Assembly (NCBI GenBank): GCA_964519995.1
Contig: CAZFLY010000007.1
Span: 1 to 61,484, forward strand
DNA length: 61,484 nt
From: CAZFLY01 sp964519995
Lineage (GTDB): Bacteria > Planctomycetota > Phycisphaerae > Sedimentisphaerales > Anaerobacaceae
Direction of reading: 5' to 3'
Shown here: piece after piece, positions 35,701 through 44,190 of the stretch
Layout of the letters: every line of letters starts with the position of its first letter
Position numbering within the stretch: position 1 is the first letter of the stretch
Position numbers and translations under genes: made by a program
The notes under the pieces: model-generated
Database searches by the model: none
Seen by the model: only the letters and a program-made list of their open reading frames with translations
What the model was told of the DNA's origin: nothing

Positions 35701-37839
35701 AGCCTCACTCGTCCGGCCTCGCGATACGTAATTATCACAGATGATAGTGATAGAAGCTTCCGTAACAAAATTTGGCTCCACCGACAGTAGTTTCCGCACT
35801 AGTTGCGCCCTCCGCTCTTCGTGACCATCTAATTCATTTCTCATTAACTGCACAGATACGTCGGATCCAACCTCCTCTTGTTCCTCCTCGAACACGATGC
35901 CACCTGAAGCATCTACGGTTTGCTTCTGTTCTATGGCAACTTTGAGCTGTTTAATCTTGGCCCCAGTCAGTGTGAGACTGAGTTTGATTGTATTAGGGTC
36001 ATCTAGCTTGAACTTTGCCAACTCTTCCTCAGCTTCAGAGATTTGATTAGTGCCAATTAACGCCTTGATCCGAATCACTTGACTCTTTCTTTTAGGGCCG
36101 AAGTTCTCCTCATAAGCATTTATATTGTAGGGATTGGCAGGAGATAAAACGTGTGACCACATATCTAACCTGCCAAGAACCTCAAGGTAATCTAAAATCG
36201 CTTGAGGTTTTGTAAGCTCAATCCCTGATTCGAGAGCATCTACTAAAAATTCAATAACAGCACCCTGTTCATATGTATCTTTGAAAAGCTCGGCAAGAGT
36301 GTAGGAAAGTTGCGCATCTCTCCGGCCACGCGGCTTTGATGCTTTAAGCTGTTCATAAGCTGCATATAGCTTCATTACAGCTTGGGCTGTTTTTCCCCTC
36401 GCAAGCTCAAGCATGCCCTGCCACTTTACAACTTCCGGCTCCTCACCACTGCCAAAAATCTGCTCGATTTCATGGACTGCCTGTTCAGCACTTGCCAGTA
36501 AAAGGTCAGTTTCTGAGGCTGTTAGTACTTCGCTTGGTTCAAGCAACTGTTCGACATAGCATTTCGCCAAGAATGAATATAATGAGAATCTACTAATTCT
36601 ACTTAAATAATTTGAAGGCCCTGTTGTTTCCTGTACACCTGGCAACGATAAGGCTTTCTTAGCTATCTCAATTGCTTTGTGGATTTCATCGCTCTGTCCA
36701 TAGATAGAAAATTTGCGATAATGCAAGGTTGCTGCGCTCAATGGATATGATACGTTTCTCGGGTCAAGCTCCATCGCTTTTTCAGCCGATTCGATTGATC
36801 TATCAAGGCGAGAAAGGCCGAGCTGAGGTTCCGAACAGACTGAGTAGACCGAATAAAACTGGGAACGAGCTGCGAATACGTCTGCGCATGTAGGAAATTT
36901 TTCTACGAGCGCCTGATACTCAGGCTCAAGTACCTGTATCCGTTGTCTTTCCTGTGCACGATCACCTTTCCTGGCAAACTGGAGCTTTCTTGATAAAAGA
37001 TTAATATGCGCTTTTGGATCAGAACTCACAATCTCAACAGCTTTTTCAAGAAGCTCTTCTGCCTGCTTAGCTGCTCTATCTCTTTCATCAAGATTGCCCT
37101 CTGATGCGAGGATTTCGCCCCTTTCAATTGCAGCCAAAGCGAGATAGTAACAAGCATCGACGTTGTTGGGATCGAGCCGCCGAACTTTCTCTAAATCATC
37201 AATCGCCTCAGTGAGGAGCTCTTTAGGGACGGTAACTGCCCCCATTTTGGCCAACTCATACCCGGCTCTACCTTTAAGCAGGTACAAATACAGATCCATA
37301 CGTTGAGCTGAGACACGCCTGCATTGTTCTTCGGCCACACCAAAGGAAGGCTCCCACTGCGCTCTATCATCCGCAAGCAATCCCTTCTCTTCGGCCACTT
37401 CTACAAGTTCAGACGCCTGCGATTGCACTTCCTTCCAGACTGTGCCCACATCCCGACCAGCACTGGCATAAATGTCGGCGACAGTGTAGACATACTTGAA
37501 TCGGGCGAGCCGAGCTTCTACATTCCTGGTGTCTATGTTGATTATCTGCTCCCAGCAGCCACGGACTTTAGGCCACCCATCGGTCTCGATGTACATATCG
37601 GCAAGCTTAAAAAGTATCTCTATTTTCAGGTCGGGGCTTTTCGCATAGTTATGCGCTTTAAGATAGTTACGTTGAGCTGTCTTGTAATCCTTAGCAAGCC
37701 AAGCAGCATCGCCATCTTTAATAAACGTCTCCGGGTCCCGACCCAGACGCAAAATTATTGCGACTATCCCCAGGATTACCAACAGCAAAACTGTCGAGCC
37801 AATAAGTGCAACTTTCTTATTTAGTCTCTTCCTGGCCAT
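32794..37839 (-). CDS. giant TPR protein of the exosortase/exopolysaccharide locus
   Basis: The protein has 1681 residues: an N-terminal membrane anchor (VALIGSTVLLLVILGIVAII), then nearly continuous tetratricopeptide repeats to the end (for example NNTHNLNNLAYLLAKKNERLPKALEYSKRA, split by helix turns). It resembles the PEP-CTERM-system TPR proteins but is much longer. It may scaffold the polymer synthesis or export complex. A 78-base palindromic in-frame insertion lies at 34494-34571. It is co-oriented with its neighbours from 41678 to 29407. Confidence 0.88.
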   Translation of the reverse strand: MARKRLNKKVALIGSTVLLLVILGIVAIILRLGRDPETFIKDGDAAWLAKDYKTAQRNYLKAHNYAKSPDLKIEILFKLADMYIETDGWPKVRGCWEQIINIDTRNVEARLARFKYVYTVADIYASAGRDVGTVWKEVQSQASELVEVAEEKGLLADDRAQWEPSFGVAEEQCRRVSAQRMDLYLYLLKGRAGYELAKMGAVTVPKELLTEAIDDLEKVRRLDPNNVDACYYLALAAIERGEILASEGNLDERDRAAKQAEELLEKAVEIVSSDPKAHINLLSRKLQFARKGDRAQERQRIQVLEPEYQALVEKFPTCADVFAARSQFYSVYSVCSEPQLGLSRLDRSIESAEKAMELDPRNVSYPLSAATLHYRKFSIYGQSDEIHKAIEIAKKALSLPGVQETTGPSNYLSRISRFSLYSFLAKCYVEQLLEPSEVLTASETDLLLASAEQAVHEIEQIFGSGEEPEVVKWQGMLELARGKTAQAVMKLYAAYEQLKASKPRGRRDAQLSYTLAELFKDTYEQGAVIEFLVDALESGIELTKPQAILDYLEVLGRLDMWSHVLSPANPYNINAYEENFGPKRKSQVIRIKALIGTNQISEAEEELAKFKLDDPNTIKLSLTLTGAKIKQLKVAIEQKQTVDASGGIVFEEEQEEVGSDVSVQLMRNELDGHEERRAQLVRKLLSVEPNFVTEASITIICDNYVSRGRTSEAKDLVNRYLHYFPDNEAVLFYKQLLSEPEPGNVSQQRQDELKLRVISNIADPILRALNLGRFYERHNEPNKAIEQLTEALEMGTKQQAIQGGLASNLYRLAANHLLEIACAVENWQLAQRVVDIARRDNLDDCQGQLFEARLAVIKGEFEDALSRTNECLKQKPIFSHTYMLRSNIYSGLGNENAAIENIRKAALLNPMDSVIAKGLANTLYLRNKRLGNRVTSDQVLETKKALERAVRLNLGDLALLSAYAGYISTTEPMKALAIRQTIQRNTTSVQNSVLLGRLATRLAQQERDAKRKEVLFAIAVGSLEQAKQIEPQNEAMLESYAEYYHARGQEKEALKLLQESEGHGLLWRHHFQLGRYGQAKKTLEQLYRESSLGPRDPSLGAGEPLTEDEIRATSDVIEGLMLVAERTDDREGVMKYSEELLLLEPSEQNYFNQLRALLNVGLTKEAEHKLQSFKEKHPADPRVPAIEGWLAMRQGQLDKALEFVNYSLEIQPDNAGAWRLRGEINALRADYDQAIIDLKKSKMLSDEPSTKLSLARAYLQAERVDDAVIELKNTINDPGTPEQARLLLEWIYLKRGRKETLEKFYEDNLQRFPEDAMWHNKAAAYALGEGKLDRADQLFEKAYQLKCQEHLGDDPDTELQDAQYATALDGYLNILLLMAGRRNNIYRPEKLDKVFEVGKEFVDTAFAPIVFYRMAEAKLKLGDRDAAVDYCRTAVDKTGTNESLASEILYGMSLLLGEQEVSKYCLQRLQADPKSLVDNFVMFNLTQFKHQHNEAIDYIDKCIQIVGSDSDAGFRYRAKKARLMNIAYDETSDKSYLDGAIAVFESLLDKMPNNTHNLNNLAYLLAKKNERLPKALEYSKRAVENQPNNPNFLDTYAWVLYKNGKKAEAAEFLAASLQQYQQSAITAPAEVYMHLGVVKEELGERIQALAAYKQAMEVGKDEGLSGAVKEQISVAIERLSQ
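34494..34571. repeat. dyad-symmetric insertion inside the TPR coding sequence
   Basis: CGTCGCTCG occurs at 34494-34502 and 34501-34509, and its exact reverse complement CGAGCGACG at 34542-34550 and 34563-34571. The 78 bases are a multiple of three and encode a Ser/Gly/Pro-rich piece (ESSLGPRDPSLGAGEP) unlike the helical repeats around it. Confidence 0.6.
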
Positions 37840-38019
37840 GATTTTGCCCCTTTCTCCATTTCGAAACTAACACGGCCTTCAGACACAACGGTGCTCAAGA
37901 CCATATACATACTCAAGCCTGCCAAATGTAGTTTGGTCAAGACAGATTAGTTCAGCTCGTCTCGGCGAAGGCCGAAGCCGTAGCGGGGAACGAATTACAC
38001 AGCGCATTTTACCCATGAG

Positions 38020-38775
38020 CTACCTGCTGTTCCATTCCGGCCAATGCTCCCTCTCCAAGATCGGCAGGATCACGGACAGCAATTTCTCGCTGGCTTTAAT
38101 TACCTCTTTTTTATTCTGTGCAACCAACGCCTGATTGAAAGCCAATTCTACTTTACTAAAGTACGAATATCTGCCAAAAAAGTTTTTATTCAAAGCTATT
38201 CTTGCCTGGTCCCTATCCCCAGCGTACTCCCCGTTGACTCTAAAAATGTACAGAACAGGGAATTGTCTGCCGGTGTCCCAAAAATCAACTTTTGTACTAC
38301 CAAAAACAAGATATTTTCCCTCTATTGTCCTTTGAAAATCAGGCGTATTAATTTCGAAAGTAACGCTATCTGAAGATGACCTTTGGAAACCACCGCCTGT
38401 ATAACATTCCTCCGGCACATGCGGTACGCGATCAGGAAGCTCATAATAAGTAATAAATAGCAATACCCTTCGCATAGCACCGTCAACATTTGGATCGGTG
38501 TCCTCCAGAACCCACTGAATATAGTCCTCGGTGCCCAGCTCTTCAAGAAGATCTTGGTTTTCGATTTTATACTTGGATGTTACTCTATAAGGGGCCAATT
38601 GCTCTTCATCCAGTAATTCCAAGGACTTTTTCAAAGGTAAAGGTTCCTTTTTGAGGTAACCCCCCAAGCTCCTTATCGCCAGTGACATCCCTCCTCCTGC
38701 CAGCGCAAGGACAGCCGTGCATATTAAAAATGCCGGCTGCAAAAAAAGGCTTGGTTGGTTTACTATGCTTTTCAT
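38020..38775 (-). CDS. EpsI/DUF3485-like exosortase-associated protein
   Basis: The protein has 251 residues. One N-terminal membrane helix (FLICTAVLALAGGGMSLAI) is followed by an extracytoplasmic domain containing RVPHVPEECYTGGGFQ, the Pro-x-x-Cys-Tyr-x-Gly signature of EpsI/DUF3485 domains, which travel with or are fused to exosortases. ATG 38775 is preferred over GTG 38778. It lies between the exosortase and the TPR gene. Its role is unknown; the conserved Cys may be functional. Confidence 0.82.
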   Translation of the reverse strand: MKSIVNQPSLFLQPAFLICTAVLALAGGGMSLAIRSLGGYLKKEPLPLKKSLELLDEEQLAPYRVTSKYKIENQDLLEELGTEDYIQWVLEDTDPNVDGAMRRVLLFITYYELPDRVPHVPEECYTGGGFQRSSSDSVTFEINTPDFQRTIEGKYLVFGSTKVDFWDTGRQFPVLYIFRVNGEYAGDRDQARIALNKNFFGRYSYFSKVELAFNQALVAQNKKEVIKASEKLLSVILPILEREHWPEWNSR

Positions 38776-38810
38776 CACACCTCACATTCGAGCTTCTCTG
38801 ACGGAGTTCA

Positions 38811-39851
38811 TCACGCTTGTGATCTCCTCCGGACTATAATATCCTCAGCGACCGGGGACGTTTCTTCAACAAACAAACTCGACATAAACCAAGCAAGGGA
38901 TCCGTAAAAAACAAATGCCAATGGCAACATTGCCAGCCCGAGCATATCGTGGTAAATACCCTGAGTATACCGAGGATGTATTAACACATAGATGAATCCA
39001 GTCACTGTGACTCGGATAATATTACACAATATTGCAATTGGTATTGTTGAGGCCAAAAGCACAACACGCTGCCATATTGGCCTATAGTGTAAATAAGCCA
39101 TGGCAACACCCAGAGCCAAGAAGGCCATCAGCAAACGCATTCCGCTGCAAGCCTCAGCCACGTTAAGCGCAGGTTCAATTCTTTGGCCTTTGTAAACCAC
39201 ATCTATCACCACACCACTTACAGTAGCCTCCATTCCACCGACCAAATTAAGCAAAACAGTTGCAAGACGGGCCGAAAGCTGACGCATGGGCATAGTCAGA
39301 CCAACATAGTATCTGCGTGGCAAAGGTACCGCAAAGACCAAAAACACAATCGGTAGCCAAGTATGCTTGACCAATCGCCATCCACCTAAAAACAGCACTA
39401 CCGCGCCGAGCGCAGCTATCATAGACATAGGGCGAAAATAAGCATAACCTGATGGGCTGACTATATTGAAAAAGTAGAAGGCGATTATGCAAATCAGAAA
39501 AACCAAGCCGAGATAATTCGGCCTTGTCTGTCCAGGTAACAACCGACTGGGGTGTTGACCACGGAGTAAGCTTGACAGGGGGTCGCTTACATATTTAAGG
39601 CCCAATATTTCCTTTTTGTGCTGGTTAATAAAGTAAAGACTAAACAGCGGGATCAGAAAGCCATGCGACCAACTGGCATCAGTAAGCCAAAGGTGAACGA
39701 TATTAATAATCTCACTACGAAAAAGAAAACATAAAAGACATCCTATTATTAAAACTCTGATGTAGCTATGCAGTCCATATTCACCCCAGCCCCTTTGGCC
39801 CAGATTTGAAACTTTCGCATTCTTAACAGAAGAGCCAATATTTACCACCAT
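38811..39851 (-). CDS. exosortase (membrane cysteine transpeptidase)
   Basis: The protein has 346 residues and about eight membrane helices. The catalytic residues are Cys235 in EACSGMR, Arg280 in NIIRVTVTG and His301 in IYHDMLG. Exosortases cut PEP-CTERM-type sorting signals and anchor or release surface proteins, and several subtypes sit in exopolysaccharide loci as here. No protein in this window ends in a recognisable PEP-CTERM tail, so its substrates must be elsewhere. I cannot assign the Xrt subtype reliably. Confidence 0.9.
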   Translation of the reverse strand: MVVNIGSSVKNAKVSNLGQRGWGEYGLHSYIRVLIIGCLLCFLFRSEIINIVHLWLTDASWSHGFLIPLFSLYFINQHKKEILGLKYVSDPLSSLLRGQHPSRLLPGQTRPNYLGLVFLICIIAFYFFNIVSPSGYAYFRPMSMIAALGAVVLFLGGWRLVKHTWLPIVFLVFAVPLPRRYYVGLTMPMRQLSARLATVLLNLVGGMEATVSGVVIDVVYKGQRIEPALNVAEACSGMRLLMAFLALGVAMAYLHYRPIWQRVVLLASTIPIAILCNIIRVTVTGFIYVLIHPRYTQGIYHDMLGLAMLPLAFVFYGSLAWFMSSLFVEETSPVAEDIIVRRRSQA

Positions 39852-39863
39852 AATTAGATGACT

Positions 39864-41678
39864 CTACCAGAAAAATGACGTACCGTATGCATAATCTGAA
39901 TAAGCAAAATTGCGGTCATACACAAAACCAAATCCATAGGTTGCCCTGAAGGCATTTCGCAAAACCGCACGCCATCTTGACGTCGCATGTGTTCCTACAT
40001 TGATCAAATCATTTGGTTTGATAAAGAAATCCGGCTGCTCACCTCGAGCAATCCTGTCCAAATCCACCATCACTATTTCTTCTTTGTTTTCGCCGATCCT
40101 CCTTATCACCTCACAGCTCTTCGGCCATGCCAAAGGTCCCAGACCACCTGCTGCAGCTATGGCCATTTTCAGCGTCATCGGCCGGCCCGTGATATTGATG
40201 TAGCCACTTCGGTTAACGTTGCCCATTATACAAAATTCTCCAATAACATCAACAGGCACATAGATTGTATCTCCGGGTTTTATGATGATATTATATCGTG
40301 GATCGCCGGCCAGCAGCTTGTCCGTTGGAATCCTTATAAGCCGTGCTTGTATTGCCTGCTCCCATGCCATCTCCGTAGGCAGCTTCTCATTCTCAAGTGG
40401 AATAACCGGCTCTTTCGGTTCAAACCTAGTTGGAGGCTCCGTTGGAAATGGAGGACCACTGCGAACCGGAATCCACTTGTCATCCTGAAAAATCCATTCG
40501 ATGCCACCGCCAACATCTTCAGTTGGACGTTCTTTTTCAGTTATAATCGGCTCGGCCAGCTTTGGCGGCTCCAGTTTAACTGGTACCCACTTGCCGTCCT
40601 GGAAAATCCACTCTATGTGTTCGTCAAGTTCCTGCTCATCCATCTGCTCGTTCAAAACTTGCCGATCAGTTAATTCAGTGGCTGAACTAAATGTTCGCTG
40701 GGGGGATGTTCTGGTTCGCTGATCATTTAGCCTTCGAAAGCTACCCGGAACAACGTATTTTGCAAGTTCTTTATTCCCGGTCATCTCCGTAGAAGCTACG
40801 ACTACCTTCTTACTTTTAGGCAAATGAAGCTGCGCTATTGGCGATATCATCTGTAACGTCTCACGTTCCAATCCCGAAGGCTGTGCCAGCCCCTCCGGCT
40901 CAGGAATCGCTGACTCAAATGACTCGGATTCAAGAGAAGTTGGCTCTGGAATTTCAAGAGGTGATTTCGCTACAGAGGGTACCCGAGGTTCAACAATCTC
41001 TAAATCCATAAGCTCCGGCTTGCTTTGTTTTGTTCCAGTTAGCGGCGATATATGGTTACTATTCTTTTCCTGCCGTGAGACATAAATATAGCTGACATTA
41101 AACTGCCTTGGCCCCCCCGCTGTAGCAAGTGCGTCAGTCAATCTAAAATCATATCGAGGGATAAGATACCTGCTCGGAGCCGGCACACCATTACCCAATA
41201 TAGAAAACGCACGTTGCTGTGAACCGGCCAGAGCAACAGAAACAGAAGGATCTCTCAATATGCTTGGTGACAGGATTTGCCTTATCTCTTCTTCGAGCTG
41301 AGTTTCTGTTAAGCCCGCTGCTTGAATAACACCAACATCAGGTATTGATACTTTACCGCTTTCAGTAACAATATAGGTGTTTACTAATGGAACACCCTCC
41401 TGAAGTAGTTCAAAGATTGATATCCTAATAACATCGCCGGCTTGAAATACATAATCAGACTCCAAAGCAACAATATCTCTTGGGCTGGGTTCTTCGGCAT
41501 TCTCCCAGGCGAGCGGTGGTTCATCCGCCACACCAAGAGAGTCCAATATCACGTTGACCGCTGGCATCGGACGAAATCGTCCCATCTGAGTGGGATCTAA
41601 GAACTTTTTGCCGCACCCGGCACAGATGCTTAGAATACACAACATAAAAGCGAGATTTACAGCCTGCGCCCTTTTCAT
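39864..41678 (-). CDS. polysaccharide export lipoprotein with SLBB domains (Wza-like)
   Basis: I chose ATG 41678 because it opens a lipoprotein signal (MKRAQAVNLAFMLCILSICAGC); the frame is open to 41744. The Poly_export domain begins DYVFQAGDVIRISIFELLQEG, then come SLBB-type segments (FSILGNGVPAPSRY and FCIMGNVNRSGYINITGRP) around a long Pro/Glu-rich linker. In the linker IEWIFQDGKWVPV and IEWIFQDDKWIPV are an internal duplicate. It should form the outer-membrane export channel of the locus and is the first gene of the operon. Confidence 0.85.
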   Translation of the reverse strand: MKRAQAVNLAFMLCILSICAGCGKKFLDPTQMGRFRPMPAVNVILDSLGVADEPPLAWENAEEPSPRDIVALESDYVFQAGDVIRISIFELLQEGVPLVNTYIVTESGKVSIPDVGVIQAAGLTETQLEEEIRQILSPSILRDPSVSVALAGSQQRAFSILGNGVPAPSRYLIPRYDFRLTDALATAGGPRQFNVSYIYVSRQEKNSNHISPLTGTKQSKPELMDLEIVEPRVPSVAKSPLEIPEPTSLESESFESAIPEPEGLAQPSGLERETLQMISPIAQLHLPKSKKVVVASTEMTGNKELAKYVVPGSFRRLNDQRTRTSPQRTFSSATELTDRQVLNEQMDEQELDEHIEWIFQDGKWVPVKLEPPKLAEPIITEKERPTEDVGGGIEWIFQDDKWIPVRSGPPFPTEPPTRFEPKEPVIPLENEKLPTEMAWEQAIQARLIRIPTDKLLAGDPRYNIIIKPGDTIYVPVDVIGEFCIMGNVNRSGYINITGRPMTLKMAIAAAGGLGPLAWPKSCEVIRRIGENKEEIVMVDLDRIARGEQPDFFIKPNDLINVGTHATSRWRAVLRNAFRATYGFGFVYDRNFAYSDYAYGTSFFW

Positions 41679-42199
41679 GTCACCAGGACTCACACAAAAA
41701 ATATTTAAGCTCCATGTGCTATATCGGCCTATAAACCAATACAAAGACCACTCATCTACAGATGAAATTTATCGGTTCAATACCTTGATCGCTTAACTTT
41801 TTGGTGCCGATTGAACCAAATGTGGTGACGCTAATTTGGGACGCGTTCGTGGTTCCGGTCAAAACCTTTGCTCCGGCGCTTAAGAATGCGTGTTTTCACA
41901 CAGCAACTTCAATCATCACAAATAGTTACGAACCTTAGCAACTGAATGATAGGAACCGGCCTGCCGCTCCTCGTCTATCATAACAACGACCAGTCATATC
42001 ATATGTACTCAACCATTGTGGAGATTGTTCAACTCACACTGAGTCTGAGGCCGATAATCGCAGCTTTACCATGGTTGATACAAATAGTCCCATGTGAAAG
42101 AAATTTTGCAAAATAGAGCCGAAAATGAATAACTTCAATATTTGACGAGTGGTGATTGGTTAAATGGTAATTTACCAAATGGAGAAATTACTACATCGC
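41679..42199. other. 521-base gene-free stretch upstream of the exopolysaccharide operon
   Basis: No gene is recognised. It should hold the promoter of the operon running from 41678 to 29407, but I see no convincing -35/-10 pair. A perfect short palindrome TGGTAA-T-TTACCA lies at about 42168-42181. Confidence 0.4.
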
Positions 42200-43213
42200 T
42201 TAACGTGCTTTGCGATGAAAAACAGCAGATGCCAAAACAGTCAGAAGGATGACAGCCGAGACATATTTGACAGCCGTGGGCAGCATCCACCCCGGCTTAG
42301 AGATGATATCGATTTGCACACTCTGGATAATAAAATCCAGAAGGATTCCAGCGGAGAGAGCACAACCTGCAACCGTAAGAAGATAAATGATTGCAACTCT
42401 ACTTCCCAGCGCTTTCCAAACCGTCACCAGTCCCGCGGCGTTCGTAGCGGGTCCGGTCATCAGAAAGATTAAAGCTGCACCTGGAGTGACACCTTTCATT
42501 ATCAGCGCCGCCGCCACAGGCACAGAGGCCGTTGCACAAACATACACTGGTATACCTAACACCATCATCACCAGCATTGCAAAAATACCCGTCCCAAGAG
42601 CCTCTGCGAAGAAAGCATCCGGCACCAACGCAGAAATGAACGCTGCGACAATAAGTCCTACCAACATTGCCTTGCCAATATCGCGAGGCAATGTCACAAA
42701 TCCGTATTTCAATCCACCTGTGATTTTGCCGATAATCGTGCCAGAACTACAGCATTCATCTTTGCATTGTTGACGTACCGTTCTGTCGCCTTTTGTATTA
42801 CGTTCAAGCAAATTTACAAAAACTCCACCCACGATTCCGGTCACAAATGCGACAACAGGTCTAAAAACAGCAAAGACTGGTCCAAGAAGACTATAAGTGA
42901 CAAAGATGCTGTCTACGCCGGTCTGAGGTGTAGACAGCAAGAATGCAATGGTGGCCCCCTTGCTGGCTCCATGCTTATTCAATGACATTGAAACAGGTAT
43001 GACGCCGCAAGAGCATAATGGCAGCGGGACGCCGAAAAGAGACGCTTTGACTAAAGGCCATATCCCCTTACCACCAAGATGTCTCTCTACAAGTCGTTGG
43101 GATACGAGCACAGAAAGTAGACCTGCTACAAAAAAGCCAAATAGCAAATATGGGGACATCTCAGCCAACGTATCCCAAAAATCCATTACAAGTGTCTTCA
43201 CAAAATCAGTCAT
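42200..43213 (-). CDS. SO_0444/ArsP-type permease (DUF318)
   Basis: The protein has 337 residues and about eight membrane helices. It carries PLPLCSCGVIPVSMSLNKHGAS and TPQTGVDS, the Cys-containing signature of the DUF318 permease family, whose members export metals or organoarsenicals. A hydrophilic loop with CKDECC may bind metal. GGGATTG lies before ATG 43213. The gene is followed upstream by a zinc-ribbon gene and an Rrf2 regulator, and an ArsC gene lies 3 kb away, so metal or arsenic export is plausible but unproven. Confidence 0.85.
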   Translation of the reverse strand: MTDFVKTLVMDFWDTLAEMSPYLLFGFFVAGLLSVLVSQRLVERHLGGKGIWPLVKASLFGVPLPLCSCGVIPVSMSLNKHGASKGATIAFLLSTPQTGVDSIFVTYSLLGPVFAVFRPVVAFVTGIVGGVFVNLLERNTKGDRTVRQQCKDECCSSGTIIGKITGGLKYGFVTLPRDIGKAMLVGLIVAAFISALVPDAFFAEALGTGIFAMLVMMVLGIPVYVCATASVPVAAALIMKGVTPGAALIFLMTGPATNAAGLVTVWKALGSRVAIIYLLTVAGCALSAGILLDFIIQSVQIDIISKPGWMLPTAVKYVSAVILLTVLASAVFHRKAR

Positions 43214-43328
43214 CGTGCAATCCCAAACTCAAATCAGCGACCAGTACCAACTGTCTGACGCTTGCTTGTGTTTCCACGCAGGTCAATTGTAGCATTTTCG
43301 AAGGGCACCTCAACACCGCTATCGGCAA

Positions 43329-43568
43329 TTACCTCGCGGGCGATCTTACACCTTTTGTCTCTACACCAAGACACTGCTGTGCGTGCCGACACCATTGTGC
43401 ACAGCTCATATCTATTCTTGGATTGCTAACCAACTCATCACAATTACGACACTTCAGTTTCGGCTCATCTTTGAAGAACTCAACATATCCGCCGCACTTG
43501 CCGCACTGAACCTCGAAAACATCTTCAGGCTTCCAAAACCTCTGATCCTGTCCGGGACATCTTAACAT
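43329..43568 (-). CDS. small zinc-ribbon-like protein
   Basis: The protein has 79 residues. MLRCPGQDQRFWKPEDVFEV leads into two CxxC pairs (CGKCGG and CRNCDE) typical of a rubredoxin-like or zinc-ribbon fold, then PRIDMSCAQWCRHAQQC. Such short proteins sit beside metal or redox genes in many anaerobes. Its start overlaps the end of the Rrf2 gene by seven bases, so they are co-translated. The function is unknown. Confidence 0.7.
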   Translation of the reverse strand: MLRCPGQDQRFWKPEDVFEVQCGKCGGYVEFFKDEPKLKCRNCDELVSNPRIDMSCAQWCRHAQQCLGVETKGVRSPAR

Positions 43569-44026
43569 CGGCCTTTTCTCCTCTTTGTTGCTGTGCGACG
43601 TGCACGCCTTTTTCTCGAACCACGACTTTTACACAATTGCTCAAGCGTAATATCACGCAAATTAGATTCCATACACTGCTGCAATTCGCCAAGTTTGACT
43701 CTTACCGTGCAGTTGTCCTGTCGCTCGCACGCCCTGACATCCAACAAACATCTGTTTAATCTTAACGGCCCCTGAATTACTTCAATCACCTCAAGAAGAT
43801 TTATCTCTGACGGTACCCGACTTAGCGAATATCCACCTTTTTGACCCATGCTGCTGCTCACAAAACCCTGTTTCTGCAACCTTTGCAGTAGCTTGCAGGC
43901 AAGCTGATACGAAACGTTCTCTTCCTCGGCGATGGCTCGCGTCGATACTGCCCCATTTCCATAGTTCCTCGCAAGGTTTACCATAGCTCGCAACGCGTAA
44001 TCCGTGTTTCTCCTTATAATATCCAT
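43562..44026 (-). CDS. Rrf2-family transcriptional regulator
   Basis: The protein has 154 residues. An N-terminal winged helix (MDIIRRNTDYALRAMVNLAR, then SYQLACKLLQRLQKQGFV) is followed by the cluster-binding loop with Cys93, Cys100 and Cys106. The spacing is close to the 2Fe-2S ligands of IscR/NsrR, so it probably senses redox state, NO or Fe-S status. ATG 44026 matches the family start, although ATG 44041 is also in frame. A perfect palindrome lies 46-64 bases upstream, suggesting autoregulation. It is co-transcribed with the zinc-ribbon gene and perhaps the permease. Confidence 0.9.
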   Translation of the reverse strand: MDIIRRNTDYALRAMVNLARNYGNGAVSTRAIAEEENVSYQLACKLLQRLQKQGFVSSSMGQKGGYSLSRVPSEINLLEVIEVIQGPLRLNRCLLDVRACERQDNCTVRVKLGELQQCMESNLRDITLEQLCKSRGSRKRRARRTATKRRKGRC

Positions 44027-44071
44027 CCGTAAAAACCCCATGATTCATAGCACAAAATGCTCTATAATATA

Positions 44072-44090
44072 TAGGACTAATATAGTCCTA
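44072..44090. promoter_or_regulatory. palindromic operator of the Rrf2 gene
   Basis: TAGGACTA-ATA-TAGTCCTA is a perfect 8-bp inverted repeat with a 3-base centre, overlapping an AT-rich TATATTATAG stretch that could be the -10 box on the minus strand. Its size and place fit Rrf2-family binding sites. Confidence 0.7.
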
Positions 44091-44190
44091 CTTGTTCGCA
44101 TAATTAATAATAAAAAATAGAAATTTTTTAAATCCTCACCCCCGCAGCAAGCCCTGCACCACCCCATCTAACAAATAATTACGCCTAAAA

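Noticed and set aside
39987..40673. 228-codon plus-strand frame over the SLBB export gene
   Set aside because: Antisense shadow of a well-supported coding sequence; its product has no recognisable motif.
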